A DNA stretch of 64,000 nucleotides. Source: Collybiopsis luxurians FD-317 M1. Taxonomy: Eukaryota; Basidiomycota; Agaricomycetes; Agaricales; Omphalotaceae. The notes beneath the pieces are model-generated. The model was not told where the DNA came from. It saw only the letters and a list, made by a program, of their open reading frames with translations, and ran no database searches. How positions within the stretch are numbered: position 1 is the first letter of the stretch; every line of letters starts with the position of its first letter. A program made the translations under genes and the position numbers. Below, in pieces: positions 36,281 through 48,010 of the stretch. The stretch is taken from assembly GCA_000827265.1 (NCBI GenBank), contig KN834763.1, positions 248,001-312,000 on the forward strand, read 5' to 3'.

Positions 36281-38276
36281 TCAATCTTCTGAACGGTCCA
36301 ACTGTTGCCGTTTCCGTGCACCACTTCCCCTGAAGACTGAGTCAGAATGAAACATAACATCTTGCGACAGAGCCCACTTACCCCGTAGAGTCCAGTCCCC
36401 TCTTCTTACCGGTACTGGCCTCTGATAAGAACTGACTGACGCCAAATACATCTGACGTGTCCTTTTCAAATTGTACGGGACCTTCACGGACTTCCTGGTC
36501 GTTCGCACCCTCAAACCCAACCTTGGGACGACCGAGACTAAATCGGTCATTGTCCAAAGCCTTACCAATCCCCTCGTCAGTCCCACCACCGAATGACTCC
36601 TCGTTACCCTGCTCAATGTTACCACGGGCTTTATATATCGCAGCGGCGGCAGTCGAACCATGGAACAATGGCTTGTCATACAAATTGTATGAATCGTCAT
36701 GGCCAAAATCAGCCGACAAAGACTCTTGGTTGAATAAACGAGAGTCGAGCATGGACTCCTTCGACATAGTAGGTTTAGCCAAACCGAGGGCGATCTTTTC
36801 AGAAATGTCCCGATTCTGTTGCCGTGCGAGTTGCTTGGCGCGCTGTTCTTGACCCATGTTGCTCATTCTCATCTCCCGTTCACGCTCCCTCCTCTTTTCT
36901 TGTCTCATCTCATCACGAATCTTCCTGGCTTCCTCGTCCTCTGCGCTGTCCACGGACTCTGCTTCGCTATCGGTGGCATCACTGTCACTGCCATACGCCG
37001 CTAATGAAGACTTCATAGCAGCTTGAGAAGCAGGTGTGGGTTTTGGCGCGATACCACTGCGCTCCTCGCGAGCGCGTTGAGCGAGCAAGCGAAGGTTTTC
37101 TTCCTTCGATGCCTTCTCCTTCTGTGCAAGTTTCTGTTGCATCAACGAACGTTGGCGAACTTCTTCTCGTGCGTGACGATCAGCAACAAAGAGTGCTTCA
37201 GAGAATTTGGCAAAGTTGTCGTTGATATGGACCTAAAAAATCTATTAGAAAAATTTGGTAATGAATTATATCGAAACTCACATCTTGTAATCCTCGACCA
37301 TCGGCAGCCAACCGTTTATCCAAAGGAATTGTGAACCCTTTGTTGTTCTTCCAATTGGAGATACACGGTGGAATCATCCATTCCTTCTGTTCGGCGGCCG
37401 TCGCCTTCCGTGGCGGACTGCGAAGAACTGGGGGTGGAGGACTAGGGGGGCCCCTTGGAATCTTTTTGTGCTTGAAGCGAGGAGGTTCAAGCGGATCCTC
37501 AACGACTTCCGACATTTTGATGATCCTCTGCTTCAGCCCGTCTCCATTTTGCTGGCCTGGTGTGTAGCGGATGAAGGAAGTCTTTCCTTGGCTGTCAGGC
37601 ACATTTTTTGGTTGCGCAGCTTTAATCTTGCCATTTACGAGCTTTTCGAGGGCAGCTCGGGTCTTGTCTGCTGTAGCCTGGACGTCTTCCTCCGACGGGC
37701 GGTCCATCGAACGGGCCACATCGTCAAGATCTTTACGTTGTGCCAGGGGTACAAGGTCTTTAAACTGAGATTGGATTATCTTTCCTGGCCGCTGTCCTTG
37801 ATGGGCGATGGCATCATAACGAACGTTCCCTTCACTATCAACTTGAAGGGCCAGTGTATTGCCAGAAGAAGCCTGGAGTAGCTTGAGAAGTGAGTTTGGA
37901 AGAATACAATAGGAAACTGACCTTCTTCCGGCCCATGTCCAAAGGATATTGAGCGACATGGCATTCAGGGAATGCACCGCCGTCACCTAGAGTAAAAAAG
38001 AAGTTATAACTAGAGAAAATGGAGAATTTGTCTGTGATCGTACCATAGTCCTCTAATTTCGAAGGTCTCCAGCCGTTCCTTTGTCCGTAAGGAGGAATTG
38101 TGAAGCGTGCAATGACTTGTTGGGAAGTGGACGGTGCAGGTCGGGCAAACTGGGTAAAAGTGTCATCTTCATCCTCGGCCGAAGAATGTAAAGGTTTGGG
38201 TAGAACGCTGTATATTCATTAGAAGATAGTTTTGAGAAATTGAAGCACGAATTACGCACGCGGCGAGGGCTGTCAT
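36281..38276 (-). CDS. PRP45: SKIP/SNW1/PRP45 pre-mRNA splicing factor
   Basis: A core spliceosome protein of the SNW family, which joins the NineTeen-related complex and the catalytic spliceosome and can also act in transcription. The N-terminus reads MTALAA, then FTIPPYGQRNGWRP and ECHVAQYPLDMGRKK. The SNW domain follows with LALQVDSEGNVRYDAIAHQG, PVLRSPPRKATAAEQKEWMI and the hallmark IPPCISNWKNNKGFTIPLDK. After DKRLAADGRGLQDV come HAREEVRQRSLMQQKLAQKE, an acidic region and LSEASTGKKRGLDSTG. The last splice junction (about 36330-36380) is ambiguous between frames; the one ending GSGARKRQQLDRSED fits the basic ends of relatives. The start at 38276 is 138 bp from the divergent SRP101 start. 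Confidence 0.92.
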
Positions 38277-38414
38277 GGGAGTTCGAGTTGAAGAAGTGAG
38301 ACACTGGATTTGTGGCTAGAGTAATCTTATCACGTAAGCAACTAAATTCTGCCAGAACTCCTTCGCTCACAACCCGGGGTTGAATACTTTTCATCTTCTA
38401 CTACCACTACCATT

Positions 38415-41035
38415 ATGCTTGACCATTGCTCAATATCTCACAAAGGTTCCTAGCTATCCTTTTATCTCGCAAAGTTTTTCAACCGTTACTTGCAGGAGGT
38501 ATCGTCTTATGGTCGCGCTCTTTTACTCCGGAGGCTTCTCATATCGCGTCTTCCGCGGCTTCTCCGGTAAACTCCCTCATTCGGGAGGCCTTGATTGAAA
38601 GCAAGACTACGGATGAGAAATACGAAAAGGATGGATACGCAGTCAAATGGACTTTTGTTAATGATCTCGAGTTGATATTCGTGGTACGTTTTCCCAGTCT
38701 GAAACATTACATGGTTTTATTCGGAATTAGGTCGCGTACCAACGAATTCTTCAACTCACATACGTAGATGAACTGCTTGCTGCACTCAAAGCTCTCTTCG
38801 TAAAGCTATTTCAGCCATTCCTTGCGACTTTGGTCACATCTTTACATGCCGGAAGTACCGGTAACGCGTCTGCTGCAGAGATTGTCACCTCTTTAAACTT
38901 TGCTGCTGCATTTGAAAATTGGGATAAATACTTTGATGCCCTCTTGAAAAAGTTGGAAGATAAAGCTGCTCAAGTTTGTGGTTCATCGACACTATTTTAT
39001 TCAACCCATTCACAGAATTTGACAGGAACGCAAATCTAGGTTGCGAGGCCCCATACATGCCCAACCCGCTATCGAATCCCCTCCACCTTCCGATGACCAG
39101 AGTACTGGTAAGTATGATCTCTTGGTTTTCCGCAAGCCTAAGCTTGATCCCGCGCAGAACCTTCACAGTCGGAAGACGCTACGCAAGATGAGCGACAGAT
39201 TGCTCGGAATGTTCAAGCTCTTAAAGCCCGTTTACGAGGTCGTGGAGGACGAAGAGGTGGAAAACCAAGCATGAGGTCTTTCGATTCGGGAAGTGGTAGA
39301 GACAGTGTTAATAATTCGGAGTGCGTTTCAGTCAAATTTGCCCTGTGTTCCCAACTCATTCGCTATAGTTCGGAAGTTACTCCCAAACTGAAGCCAGTCA
39401 AAAAGGCTGGACGCAAATGGGGAAATGAAGCGCCGACCGAGGCCGACATGGATTCTCTCAACTACAGCGTCGAGAAATCCGATCTGAGTGGTTTCAGCTC
39501 TGCGAAAGACTTGCAAGCGCTGGTAGATGAAGCTTCTATGGGTTCTCGCAATAAAGATGGGTTGTACGAAGTGAAAGATTGGGAATTTGATATCGACAAT
39601 ACTGTTTCCGAAGCTCTCAAATTTACTGAGGAGCAGCCAGCCGCGACAGCATCAGGATCTTTGGGAGCTTTTGGTTCCCTGTTCTCGAGACTCACCGGGT
39701 CCAAAGTTTTGTCTGAGCAGGATCTCCAACCTGTGTTGGATAAGATGAAACAACATCTCATGAAGAAGAATGTTGCCAAAGAGATTGCGGATAAGGTATG
39801 CGAAGGAGTTGGAGAGAGCTTGATTGGAAAAAAGGTCGGGAGAATCCAAAGTAAGGCTGCATTTTGTATGATTGCTCAATGCTTGATTATCCTTTGAAGC
39901 CACCAACAGCGCAGTTCGAATGGCACTCTCGACATCATTGACACGAATTTTGACTCCTAAAACCTCAACAGATTTGCTATTATCCATACGAACTAAACTA
40001 TCTTCTCCCCTCACATCGACCCAGCAGCGAATACCTTACTCAATGACCTTTGTCGGAGTTAATGGCGTCGGCAAAAGTACCAATTTATCCAAAGTATGCT
40101 TCTGGCTCATTCAAAATGGGCTCAGAGTTCTTATCGCTGCCTGCGATACGTTCAGAAGCGGTGCCGTTGAACAGCTGCGAGTGCACGTCCGCAATCTTAG
40201 CATGCTGGGCATGGATGGAGCTACCGACAGTAAAGGCAGAGTAGAATTATTTGAACGTGGATATGGGAAAGACGCTGCGGGAATCGCCAGGGAAGCGATT
40301 TCTTATGGTGGGGTATTCTGCCTTCGAGGCATCAAGCTGTTCTAACCGTGTTTCTAAGCTCGCGACAACGACTTTGACGTTGTCCTCATTGATACAGCCG
40401 GACGGATGCAAGACAACGAAGTAAGTGTTGCTCCACACAGATCATATAACATAGCACTGAAAGTGATGATTGATTCAAAGCCTCTTATGCGCGCACTGGC
40501 AAAGGTACGACGTCGATTGTCGTCAAGTAAACCATATGTCTTATCGACTTTCCAATCCTGTAGCTCGTCACCGTGAACAACCCGGACAAAATTATCTTCG
40601 TTGGCGAAGCTCTGGTTGGAAATGAGGCTGTTGATCAGCTCAAAAAGTTTGATCGCGCTTTACGTGACTTCTCTGCCAGTAGCGGTAGTGGGAAGGAGAG
40701 AGGTATAGACGGTATGCTTGTCACAAAGTGGGACACTGTGGATGACAAGGTATGAAAGCCCATATTTTTTGGATGTTGTTGATGGAATAATACTTTCATC
40801 GCGTTTTCTTATCCAAATCTAATGTCATTGACTCTGACTCTAGGTCGGTGCTGCGCTGTCGATGACATACGTCACCGGCCAGCCCATTATATTCATTGGC
40901 TGTGGACAGGTAAAGTTGTACGAACTTGCAACGTAACTGTGATCCTTGACACTTTCACTTTTGTCTTTGCAGACTTATACTGATTTGCGGCAACTCAGAG
41001 TGTCGAATGTCGTGCAAGCAATTCTGAGCGATTAG
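38415..41035 (+). CDS. SRP101: Signal recognition particle receptor alpha subunit
   Basis: The GTPase receptor that docks ribosome-SRP complexes at the ER membrane. A short first exon (MLDHCSISHK) and the next (GGIVLWSRSFTPEASHIASS) start the SRX domain, which binds the beta subunit: WTFVNDLELIFVVAYQRILQ and LTYVDELLAALKALF. A basic linker has RLRGRGGRRGGKPSMRSF. The NG domain follows with MTFVGVNGVGKSTNLSK (P-loop), ACDTFRSGAVEQLRVH, VVLIDTAGRMQDNEP, GMLVTKWDTVDDKVG and PIIFIGCGQTYTDL. The G4 motif is TKWD, where TKFD or TKID is more usual. The end VVQAILSD with TAG at 41033-41035 is typical. At least nine short introns interrupt the gene; the exon boundaries around 38960-39350 were set by frame. 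Confidence 0.94.
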
Positions 41036-41828
41036 GGCGGGCATCACTTGTGTATTCTCTTAAGTTAACTAGTGTATCGGATATATATTGTACTTATGTG
41101 CTGCATGTTAATCGGTCTACTTTCATATTCAGGGTCACCTCGTTTATGTCGTGGACAAGCTACAGATCGGTGAGCGTTGCTTCGTTTCTATCCCTTACAG
41201 TGATATTGATAGGTTGGAAACTAGATTATTTGAGTATGAGCAATGTTTTTTCCCCTCAAAATATTCACCTTTGTGTGTACACCTACGTCGGAAGGTCCCC
41301 CAGACCCCGAACTGGGCTGACACAATTTTGATTACGACAAATGTTTCTATTTTAGTCGAACAATAAGATTCGAATGAAGATGGATAACTCGAACTCTCAA
41401 GACATCTATTTCCTTTTAAGATTATGATATGATTCGACGCGTTCTTGGAACAAGGCGAATATTGATATTTGTCTCTTTGGCCTCTGCACGAATGAAGGCA
41501 TTTATAGAAGAACCGTGGACGCGACGCAACGTCCTGACCTTCGGATAACGATTGCTAAAAGAATTTCTTTGTGCAGAAAGACTCGACATTGGTGCGTCCT
41601 TCGAGAGCTTGCAACGTGGAGAGATTAAATACGCCTCCACAAAGGCGCCCTTCTCTTTGATATAACTCTCGTGGCTAGCGAATATCTCTGTCTAAAACTG
41701 TTTGTTCTTCTGACTTTGTCTTTCATCTTCTACCTCCACTATTGCCTGCATTATCAACGCCACCACTACCAGAACGATTTTCGCCTTCCCTATACTACTT
41801 TGCTTCTTCGTCTAATACTCTGAGCAGC
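41036..41828. other. Tandem intergenic region, no gene seen
   Basis: About 0.8 kb between SRP101 and the HMG-box gene, both on the plus strand. It should hold the SRP101 terminator and the HMG promoter. The last 120 nt before 41829 are pyrimidine-rich and open in the HMG frame back to 41742, but contain no ATG. Confidence 0.5.
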
Positions 41829-43704
41829 ATGAATGACCCTGCCACTCGGGCCAACTCTTCGATATCATCTCCGAGCATCGAGTCCGAGACTTTACCTGGA
41901 GTTCTTTCTTCCTCTCTTCCTTACCCAGACCTGTCCACCCTCAACATTTCACCAGGACAAAGGAAGAAATCCCACGCCCGAAAGCGACCTGCAGGACATA
42001 TCCCCCGTCCTCGAAATGCCTTCATTCTCTTCAGATGCGACTTTGTGCGCCAGAAGAAAGTGCCGGATTACATCGAAGCCAATCACAGAAACATCTCTCG
42101 TATCGTTGGCGCCGTCTGGAAGAATATGAGCGCCAGTCAGAAGGCTCCCTGGTTCACGATGGCTGGCATAGAAAAGAGGAACCACGCCCAAACTTATCCG
42201 GGTTATAAATTCCGTCCTGGGTACGAAAACAGAGGCAGAGAACTGCGAATCAAGAATCTATCCCAGTCTCCTGCCGCTTCTGGGGGAAGCGAAATTCATT
42301 CCGAGAGTCCTCGCTGGACTCTCCCGCTAGCCTTTGCTCTTCCACCTTCTTTCACACCACCCATTGTGCCTTTGAGACGCACTTCCTCGTGTCCACCACC
42401 GGGCGCTCTCCCGATACTGTCACCCGCCTCCCTTGGCCAATCAAATGGCGATCTAGGCTCTCCTGCGCCGTTGACTACAAGGGACGACCTTGCGCGCCGT
42501 CCTAGTCGCGCCGTTATGTATCATTCCAACGTGCCACTCAATTCATTTAGTTCTAGTCCCTCCTTGTCCACAGTCCCGCCTCCTGGATCTGTCGTCGACG
42601 CGCCATTGTCGTCCGATTGGTGGCCTACCGATCCGACCAAAGAAACGCCACTCATGTCCGGCCCCTACTCTATAGTGCCTCCCAGGGATGCTCCCGGCTG
42701 GGATGCTGCTCCTACCAGACCCGATGCGTGGAATTCATGGTCCCCCGAACTCCCAGGTTCGCAGATACAGGTCAGTTTGCGCTCTTCAGATAGCGTAAAT
42801 TTTCTAATGCGTTTCTCTCTGTCTCTAGCAATTTGACCGGAGCACGAGTTCCATGAATCTTATTACCGACTGGAATCCTGGCGGGAAGCCAACATTTACA
42901 AATCCTTTCCTGTCCGCTCCTAGTGCGTCAGATAATAGTCTACCATGGAACCTTGATCCTTCCACTATGGTTCCCCTTGGGAATGCCACTGGGCCCGGGC
43001 CAATGACCGTCGATACTCCACCTCCCGGTCTTTCCTCTGACTCTTTCGCTCCTGTTGATGATAATGGAAATATGCCCACACTTTCATCCGAAGGATATCA
43101 TTCCGTGGATGATCTCGGAAATTTGTTGAAGGCTCGACTGTCTTTGGTCGAGCACGATGGGAATGAAGACTCCAAATTGTACATTTCGCATCAGTTCCTC
43201 CGCCCTCGCGAGATACTGGAAGAAAATATGATTCCTCACAGCGGGTTTATTTCGGATGGTTACCTGAACGCGATAGCTGGCCGCCATCCCGTTTCTAATC
43301 TTTACCCTTACAGACGCGGTATACCAATTTCACAGTCACCTCTACTGCCTCACAAGACGGGGGAGGAGACCCAGGATGACACGGGCGCGCAGAACCGCCC
43401 CAGCGGGCAACCCTTATCCAATGATCACAATAGCTCTATGCAAAAGGATTGGGGTTATTCTGAATCCTTCGATGCTATACCATCGTCTGCTGCTTCATCG
43501 TCCAATGTTGAGTATACTTCTCCACCTACGCTCTCGGACGATGACATGTCGCGCCTAACGAGAGGCTTACAACAGCGAGATCTTACTCCCGAGAGATTCC
43601 ACCAGCTGCGCATGGAAAACATTACCGCGCTCTTAAGGTCAAATGCTCCGGATATTTCGCAGACGGAGCAGATCGCAGACTCTGAAGGTTCAGGCAAAAA
43701 CTGA
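41829..43704 (+). CDS. HMG-box transcription factor (MATA-HMG type)
   Basis: Two exons (41829-42770 and 42829-43704) give 605 aa. After a Ser/Thr-rich start and a basic lead-in KSHARKRPAGHIPRPRNAFI comes one HMG box of the MATA/SOX-like class. It continues LFRCDFVRQKKVPDYIEANH, RNISRIVGAVWKNMSASQKA and PWFTMAGIEKRNHAQTYPGY. This fold bends DNA in a sequence-specific way. The rest is Pro/Ser/Asp-rich and probably disordered, which suits an activation region. In agarics this class includes regulators of mating, pheromone response and fruiting (Pcc1/Prf1-like), but I cannot assign a specific orthologue and no homeodomain or pheromone genes are seen nearby. The ATG at 41829 is the first in frame. 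Confidence 0.87.
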
Positions 43705-44078
43705 TTTTGAGTATTCTGCACGCTTTATATTCAGGAAAATATCGACCATGAACAGGAGAATAGAATAGGAATAAATTATGAAGCTCCCACTGTCGTTGTG
43801 ATACAGTTTGATACAAATCATGCATAGTCACTACCGTCAACTCTTTGGAATCCGTCATTGAGTATTTACTGATCGGTAGAATGCATATGTAGTGTTTAAC
43901 ATACTGTAGTGTATACAAGTCCCACCATATGCCTACTAACCCTGCCTTAATAACATTAATCACGGTTCAAGATTGAAAATCGGCAGCAACGAGTGAATAA
44001 CCTCGAGTGAATATATGCATTGATATCCCGACAGCATCAACCAGCGCTTTCGGAAGCAATGCGATATAGAGACCGCCA
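43705..44078. other. Convergent intergenic region
   Basis: About 370 nt between the 3' ends of the HMG and Ser/Thr-rich genes. It is AT-rich with no gene; both terminators should lie here. Confidence 0.55.
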
Positions 44079-45075
44079 TCAGGATGCCAGTCCATGATTG
44101 ATCTTCTCCGGAAAGGGATAGGTGTAGTTACCTGGTGTGAATGGTGGGGGCTGGCCAGCTGCCACTCCGTCCCCATCATATGAAGAGGTAGTAACCTGAT
44201 TCAGATTCGAGGGTCCACGACGAAGTTGAGTCATTGAATTGAACGACTCTGCGCGGCTGGACCCAAGTGGCTGAGGAGATGACATGAACGACCTTTCGAA
44301 CAGGAACTCGGCGGAAGGTGCTGTATGATTTCGGCGTCGTCGCCGCAGGAAAATGAACCCCAGTACTAACAACGCTAGCAACACGAGACCGCCGAGGACT
44401 CCTCCGGCGATAGCCCCTCCGATGTCATGATGTTGGGAGAGGGAGGCCCTTTGAGTAGAATTAGAAGCAGGGTCAGTGCTCTGAGGTGAAGATATCGACG
44501 TGAAGGAGGCCGAGCTGCTCGGAGATACAAAAAGGGAGGTGGCTGCCGAAGGTGTAGATGATCCTTGAGTAGTTAATGAAACGGAGGGAGAGGAAGTGGT
44601 AGGTACTGGAACGGAGGCTTGAGAAGCTGCAGAGGAGCTGATAGATGACAATGTAGAAGGGGTAGAGGAGGATTCAGAATCACTTGTGGCAGTCGATGTA
44701 GACGACGCAGCAGAGCTGGAAGAATCTGGTTCGAGACTCGAGGAACTGAATGTACTCAGTGTATTCGAGCTATCAGGTAGGGTCGAGGTCTGGTCTTGAC
44801 TTTGGCTCGAGCTCTGACCTTGGCTCGAACCTTGTTGACCTGCTTGACCTGCCGCACCTCCCTCACCTATTGGATCTCCTTGACCTGCCGCACCTCCTTT
44901 ATCTGGATTTGAGCTTCCTGGGTGGTTTTGACCTGGGCCCGACTTTGAACCTATCCCCCGATTGGAAAGAATGAGGCCCATAGTATTTATCTTCTCAGTA
45001 GATTTAGGAAACGGGTCTTGACAAGGCAAATATGATACTTACTACTGCAAGATCAAGACTGGGACGAGTAAGCAT
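44079..45075 (-). CDS. Ser/Thr-rich single-pass membrane protein
   Basis: Two exons (45075-45043 and 44990-44079) give 314 aa in one frame. The N-terminal part is Gly/Gln-rich with near-repeats (PDKGGAAGQGDPIGEGGAAG). It is followed by about 120 residues of almost pure Ser/Thr/Ala/Pro, as in heavily O-glycosylated wall-facing domains. One clear membrane helix follows (GGVLGGLVLLALLVLGFIF) with an RRRRR stop-transfer. The cytosolic tail of about 85 residues ends FTPGNYTYPFPEKINHGLAS. This layout is like fungal Mid2/Wsc-type surface sensors, but there is no WSC or other named ectodomain. I also see no normal signal peptide in the chosen start (MLTRPSLDLAV), so the true N-terminus may differ. 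It shares a 149-bp divergent promoter with glyoxalase II. Confidence 0.72.
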
Positions 45076-45224
45076 AAACTCATTCGAGGCCACGAATAAA
45101 ATACGAGAGTGACCAGCACAGAAATAAAGAGAGCTTTGCAAGGGTAGTGAAAGTAAGAAAGGAACCCCAACGACGAGCAGTTGCTACTATCAGAGTTTTA
45201 TGGGATATCAAAAACACAGCCACA

Positions 45225-46317
45225 ATGCTTCCGCTTCATCATAGACGATTAATCTCATCCAGCGCTTTACGACGAGCAATGCAGATCGTTCCTGTTCCTG
45301 TCCGCGACGACAACTACGCCTACCTGCTTATCGATGATTCTTCAAAGAAAGCTGCTGCTGTAGACCCGTACGATGTCCCAAAGGTCGTCTCTGCCGCTGA
45401 GAAACTTGGTAATTCAATTACTAGTCGTCGTTGAATTTCTAATCCCAGTTTCAGGCGTTCAGCTCGTTGCAGGTATCACAACACACCACCACTTCGATCA
45501 TAGCGGGGGTAACAAGGTCCATCCTAATTTTCCATTTCCGTTCTTGTCGTTCTCCATACTGATTCCCCATGCATAGGATTTCGTATGCGACTTGTTACAA
45601 ACTCTGCACCCTGACGCTTAGTGCACAATGTTTGATATAGGCATCAAAGTTTCCAGATGCTCCAATTTACGGAGGAAGCGAAAAAGTTCCTGCATTAACC
45701 AAGCTGGTAAAGGATAAAGACGAGTTTACTCTCGGTGATATTCATGTCAAGTATATGAGACACTTGATCAAACTATCGACCTTTTTGACCTTTTTCCAAG
45801 GTGTTTAGCTACCCCCTGCCATACTCAAGACTCTATCTGCTACTATGTAACAGATACTGTCAACCGTAAGCATCCAGGTGGCGTCTTTACCGGCGACACA
45901 CTCTTTATCGGAGGCTGTGGTCGATTCTTTGAAGGCGTGGGTGCAGAAATGGACGCGGCCCTTTCATACTTGGGTACTTTGCCCGACACTACCATCGTTT
46001 ACAACGGCCATGAATACACGGCCGGCAATGTCGCGTTCGGAAAAGCCATTGAGCCCGAAAATAAGGCCATCGCCAAACTCGACGAATTGGCTAAAACCAA
46101 TAAGATTACTACTGGCCTCACAACGATTGGGGAAGAGAAGGAGTGGAATGTATTCATGCGTCTGGGAGATGCCACAGTAAGGTAAGCCTGAGCATATCTG
46201 TATTTGAACGTCTTATATGTCCTGTATTCCAGGCAAGCTGCTGGTGTCACCGCTGATGCCCCGCCCAGTGCCGTCATGGATGCACTGCGAGAGAAGAAGA
46301 ACAATTTCAGAGGGTAG
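45225..46317 (+). CDS. GLO2: Glyoxalase II (hydroxyacylglutathione hydrolase)
   Basis: A metallo-beta-lactamase-fold thioesterase that splits S-D-lactoylglutathione to D-lactate and glutathione, the second step of methylglyoxal removal. Six exons give 275 aa. The metal site is THHHFDHSGGN, with further ligands in LATPCHTQDSICYYV, FTGDTLFIGGCGRFFEG and VYNGHEYTAGN. The C-terminal glutathione-binding helices include WNVFMRLGDATVRQAAG and LREKKNNFRG. Exons are 45225-45408, 45455-45516, 45577-45582 (6 nt), 45641-45750, 45801-46181 and 46233-46317. The first 20 residues (MLPLHHRRLISSSALRRAMQ) look like a mitochondrial targeting peptide. An internal ATG at MQIVPVPV could give a cytosolic form, as in other eukaryotes. 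Confidence 0.94.
45577..45582 (+). other. GLO2: 6-nt microexon (Asp-Phe) of GLO2
   Basis: GATTTC is flanked by an acceptor (GCATAG) and a donor (GTATGC), with introns of 60 and 58 nt. Including it gives GGNKDFASKFPDAPIYGG, the same spacing from the metal motif to YGG as in animal glyoxalase II. Skipping it keeps frame but removes two residues. Confidence 0.7.
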
Positions 46318-46556
46318 GACCAGGCATGAATCGGCGTGCTTTAATGTCCCTTACAGATGATATGTAGGCCCAAACTGTAACAGCGTGAAGTGTATTATCT
46401 ACCATCCTCAAAGAATACTTTTTTGGGAGCGCAGTCCAACCAGCTCTGGATCTGGACTTGTATTTACCGTAAGCAAAAAAGGCGAAAATAGAAGGCGTCA
46501 AACATTAGGAAAATCCGTTACTAGAAAGAAATACAGAAGGCATAGCCTGATTAAAA

Positions 46557-47319
46557 TTAAAAGCCTACGAGGCCTTTGATTGCGCTTGTCATGCCTGGCA
46601 CGTAACTCAGAGAGTAGTAGGTAAATGCCAGATATTGGATGATAACAAAGACTGTGGGGGGAGTTTAGAGGGTGAGAAGAGGAAGGACCAATTTAGTCGG
46701 AAAAACATACTGATACAAAGAACCTGTACCACGATTCAGCTTTGGGCGTTGCATAAACCACGGACAGAGAACCACTCACATCACTGCGAATAACAAATGC
46801 GCCCACAAACACCAGCCCTATTGAGCCCAGCATGACAATCGTTGCAATTACTCGTTTAGCCTTGAACATCTATTCGATTGATGATTTAATTTTAGTTCGT
46901 GTGCGCAGTCGCCAAATGCTCACCAGTTTCAATTGGGTAGTAAACTGTTGAGGTCAAAGAGCGTTGAGCTCCATTAAGGCAACAAGAGAGAGAAGGACGT
47001 ACACCAATCAAAAATCCGGTTGCAACAAGAGAGATGATTGTGCCCAGTCCATACAAGATGGCAAATAAAGCAATCTGGGCTAAGAAAAGGACGATTGAAC
47101 CGAGAAGACTGAGTACGAAACCAATAGCGGTACTGCAAATATGATGAAGTATCGATTTCATTTCTGAGGGGAGCCGCACGCGTACCAGCCAAGAAATCCA
47201 TACAGCCTCGTTGTCCTCGACAGGCCCAGAAACTTGAACGCGGAATCTCCTTCAAAGTATTGGGTTTCGGGAATACCTATGCCAACGCTTTCGAGATTGA
47301 ACCAGCCTTTGCTTGCCAT
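46557..47319 (-). CDS. SFT2: SFT2 vesicle transport protein
   Basis: A 160-aa four-helix membrane protein of the SFT2 family, which helps endosome-derived vesicles fuse with the late Golgi. The start MASKGWFNLESVGIG is followed by the conserved YFEGDSAFKFLGLSRTTRLY. Helices follow: GFVLSLLGSIVLFLAQIALF, ILYGLGTIISLVATGFLIG, IATIVMLGSIGLVFVGAFVI and FVIIQYLAFTYYSLSYVPG. The linking motif GFTTQLKLMFKAKR is typical. Six exons run 47319-47186, 47132-47003, 46944-46924 (21 nt), 46869-46780, 46723-46711 (13 nt) and 46651-46557. Just four bases (47320-47323) separate its ATG from the stop of the upstream gene on the same strand, which leaves no room for a separate promoter after that stop. Confidence 0.92.
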
Positions 47320-47323
47320 TGGT

Positions 47324-48010
47324 TTATTCGGATTGCTTTCGTTTTACTAAGAAAGGCGTTTGCTGTGCCAGCAGCGCAGTAACTGAATATGTATGGTCGC
47401 TGTAGAAAGGATCACCGTCAACCCGTGAGACACCGCCATTCCCTTTTTGGGCGCTTACATAGCCGCCCAAGAAGCGCGTCGCGTTCATGCCAGCCACTTT
47501 GCGCATGTCAGTTTTGCTTAATGCCGCAGTTCTGGCGTAACCCTTGCGGCCAAGTAGCATGTTCAACGCAAGTTTAGACTCTAAAAAGTACTCATTTCCT
47601 AGATTTGAACAAATTGTGTTGGACAAAATCCTCCAGTTATGGGTAATGAAAACTCTATCTCATTAAAGCAAAGTACATACATACGTCGTGCCATCATCAT
47701 ATGCGTTAACGGAGGCGAACACGATGGTACGGATCCTGACCAGAGCCAAGGCGTCGAAGAGTTCAAAGCTCCAATAGTTGTCAAAGTGCTTCACCAATCG
47801 TCATTGCCTGCATAGATAAGCTCCGTTCCCCCGAATTCGCAAACACTTCCGGCAACTTACGTTTTTCTGGGGGAGAAACTGAGTTAGATTGATGTCAAGG
47901 GATGTTATCGGAGCCTTTATCAAAGACGAATAGGCACGATCTATACCGGGCACGTTGCAATGAAACGGTTTAGACGTGGTTCTTTGATTTTCAGTGTACA
48001 TACAAAGCAT
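47324..48010 (-). CDS. Unrecognised protein encoded directly upstream of SFT2
   Basis: Three exons (48010-47861, 47788-47681, 47590-47324) keep frame and give 174 aa. The sequence is rich in recognisable coding character but I know no family for it. Conserved-looking blocks are ITSLDINLTQFLPQKN, HFDNYWSFELFDALALVRIR, TIVFASVNAYDDGTTY, YFLESKLALNMLLGRKGYAR and KVAGMNATRFLGGYV. No membrane segment or clear signal peptide is seen; the first 30 residues hold several basic ones. The second acceptor was chosen as ATGAG ending at 47591 because a more obvious CTAG breaks the frame. Its stop codon lies four bases from the SFT2 start. It is divergent from EDC4 with 235 bp between starts. Confidence 0.6.
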
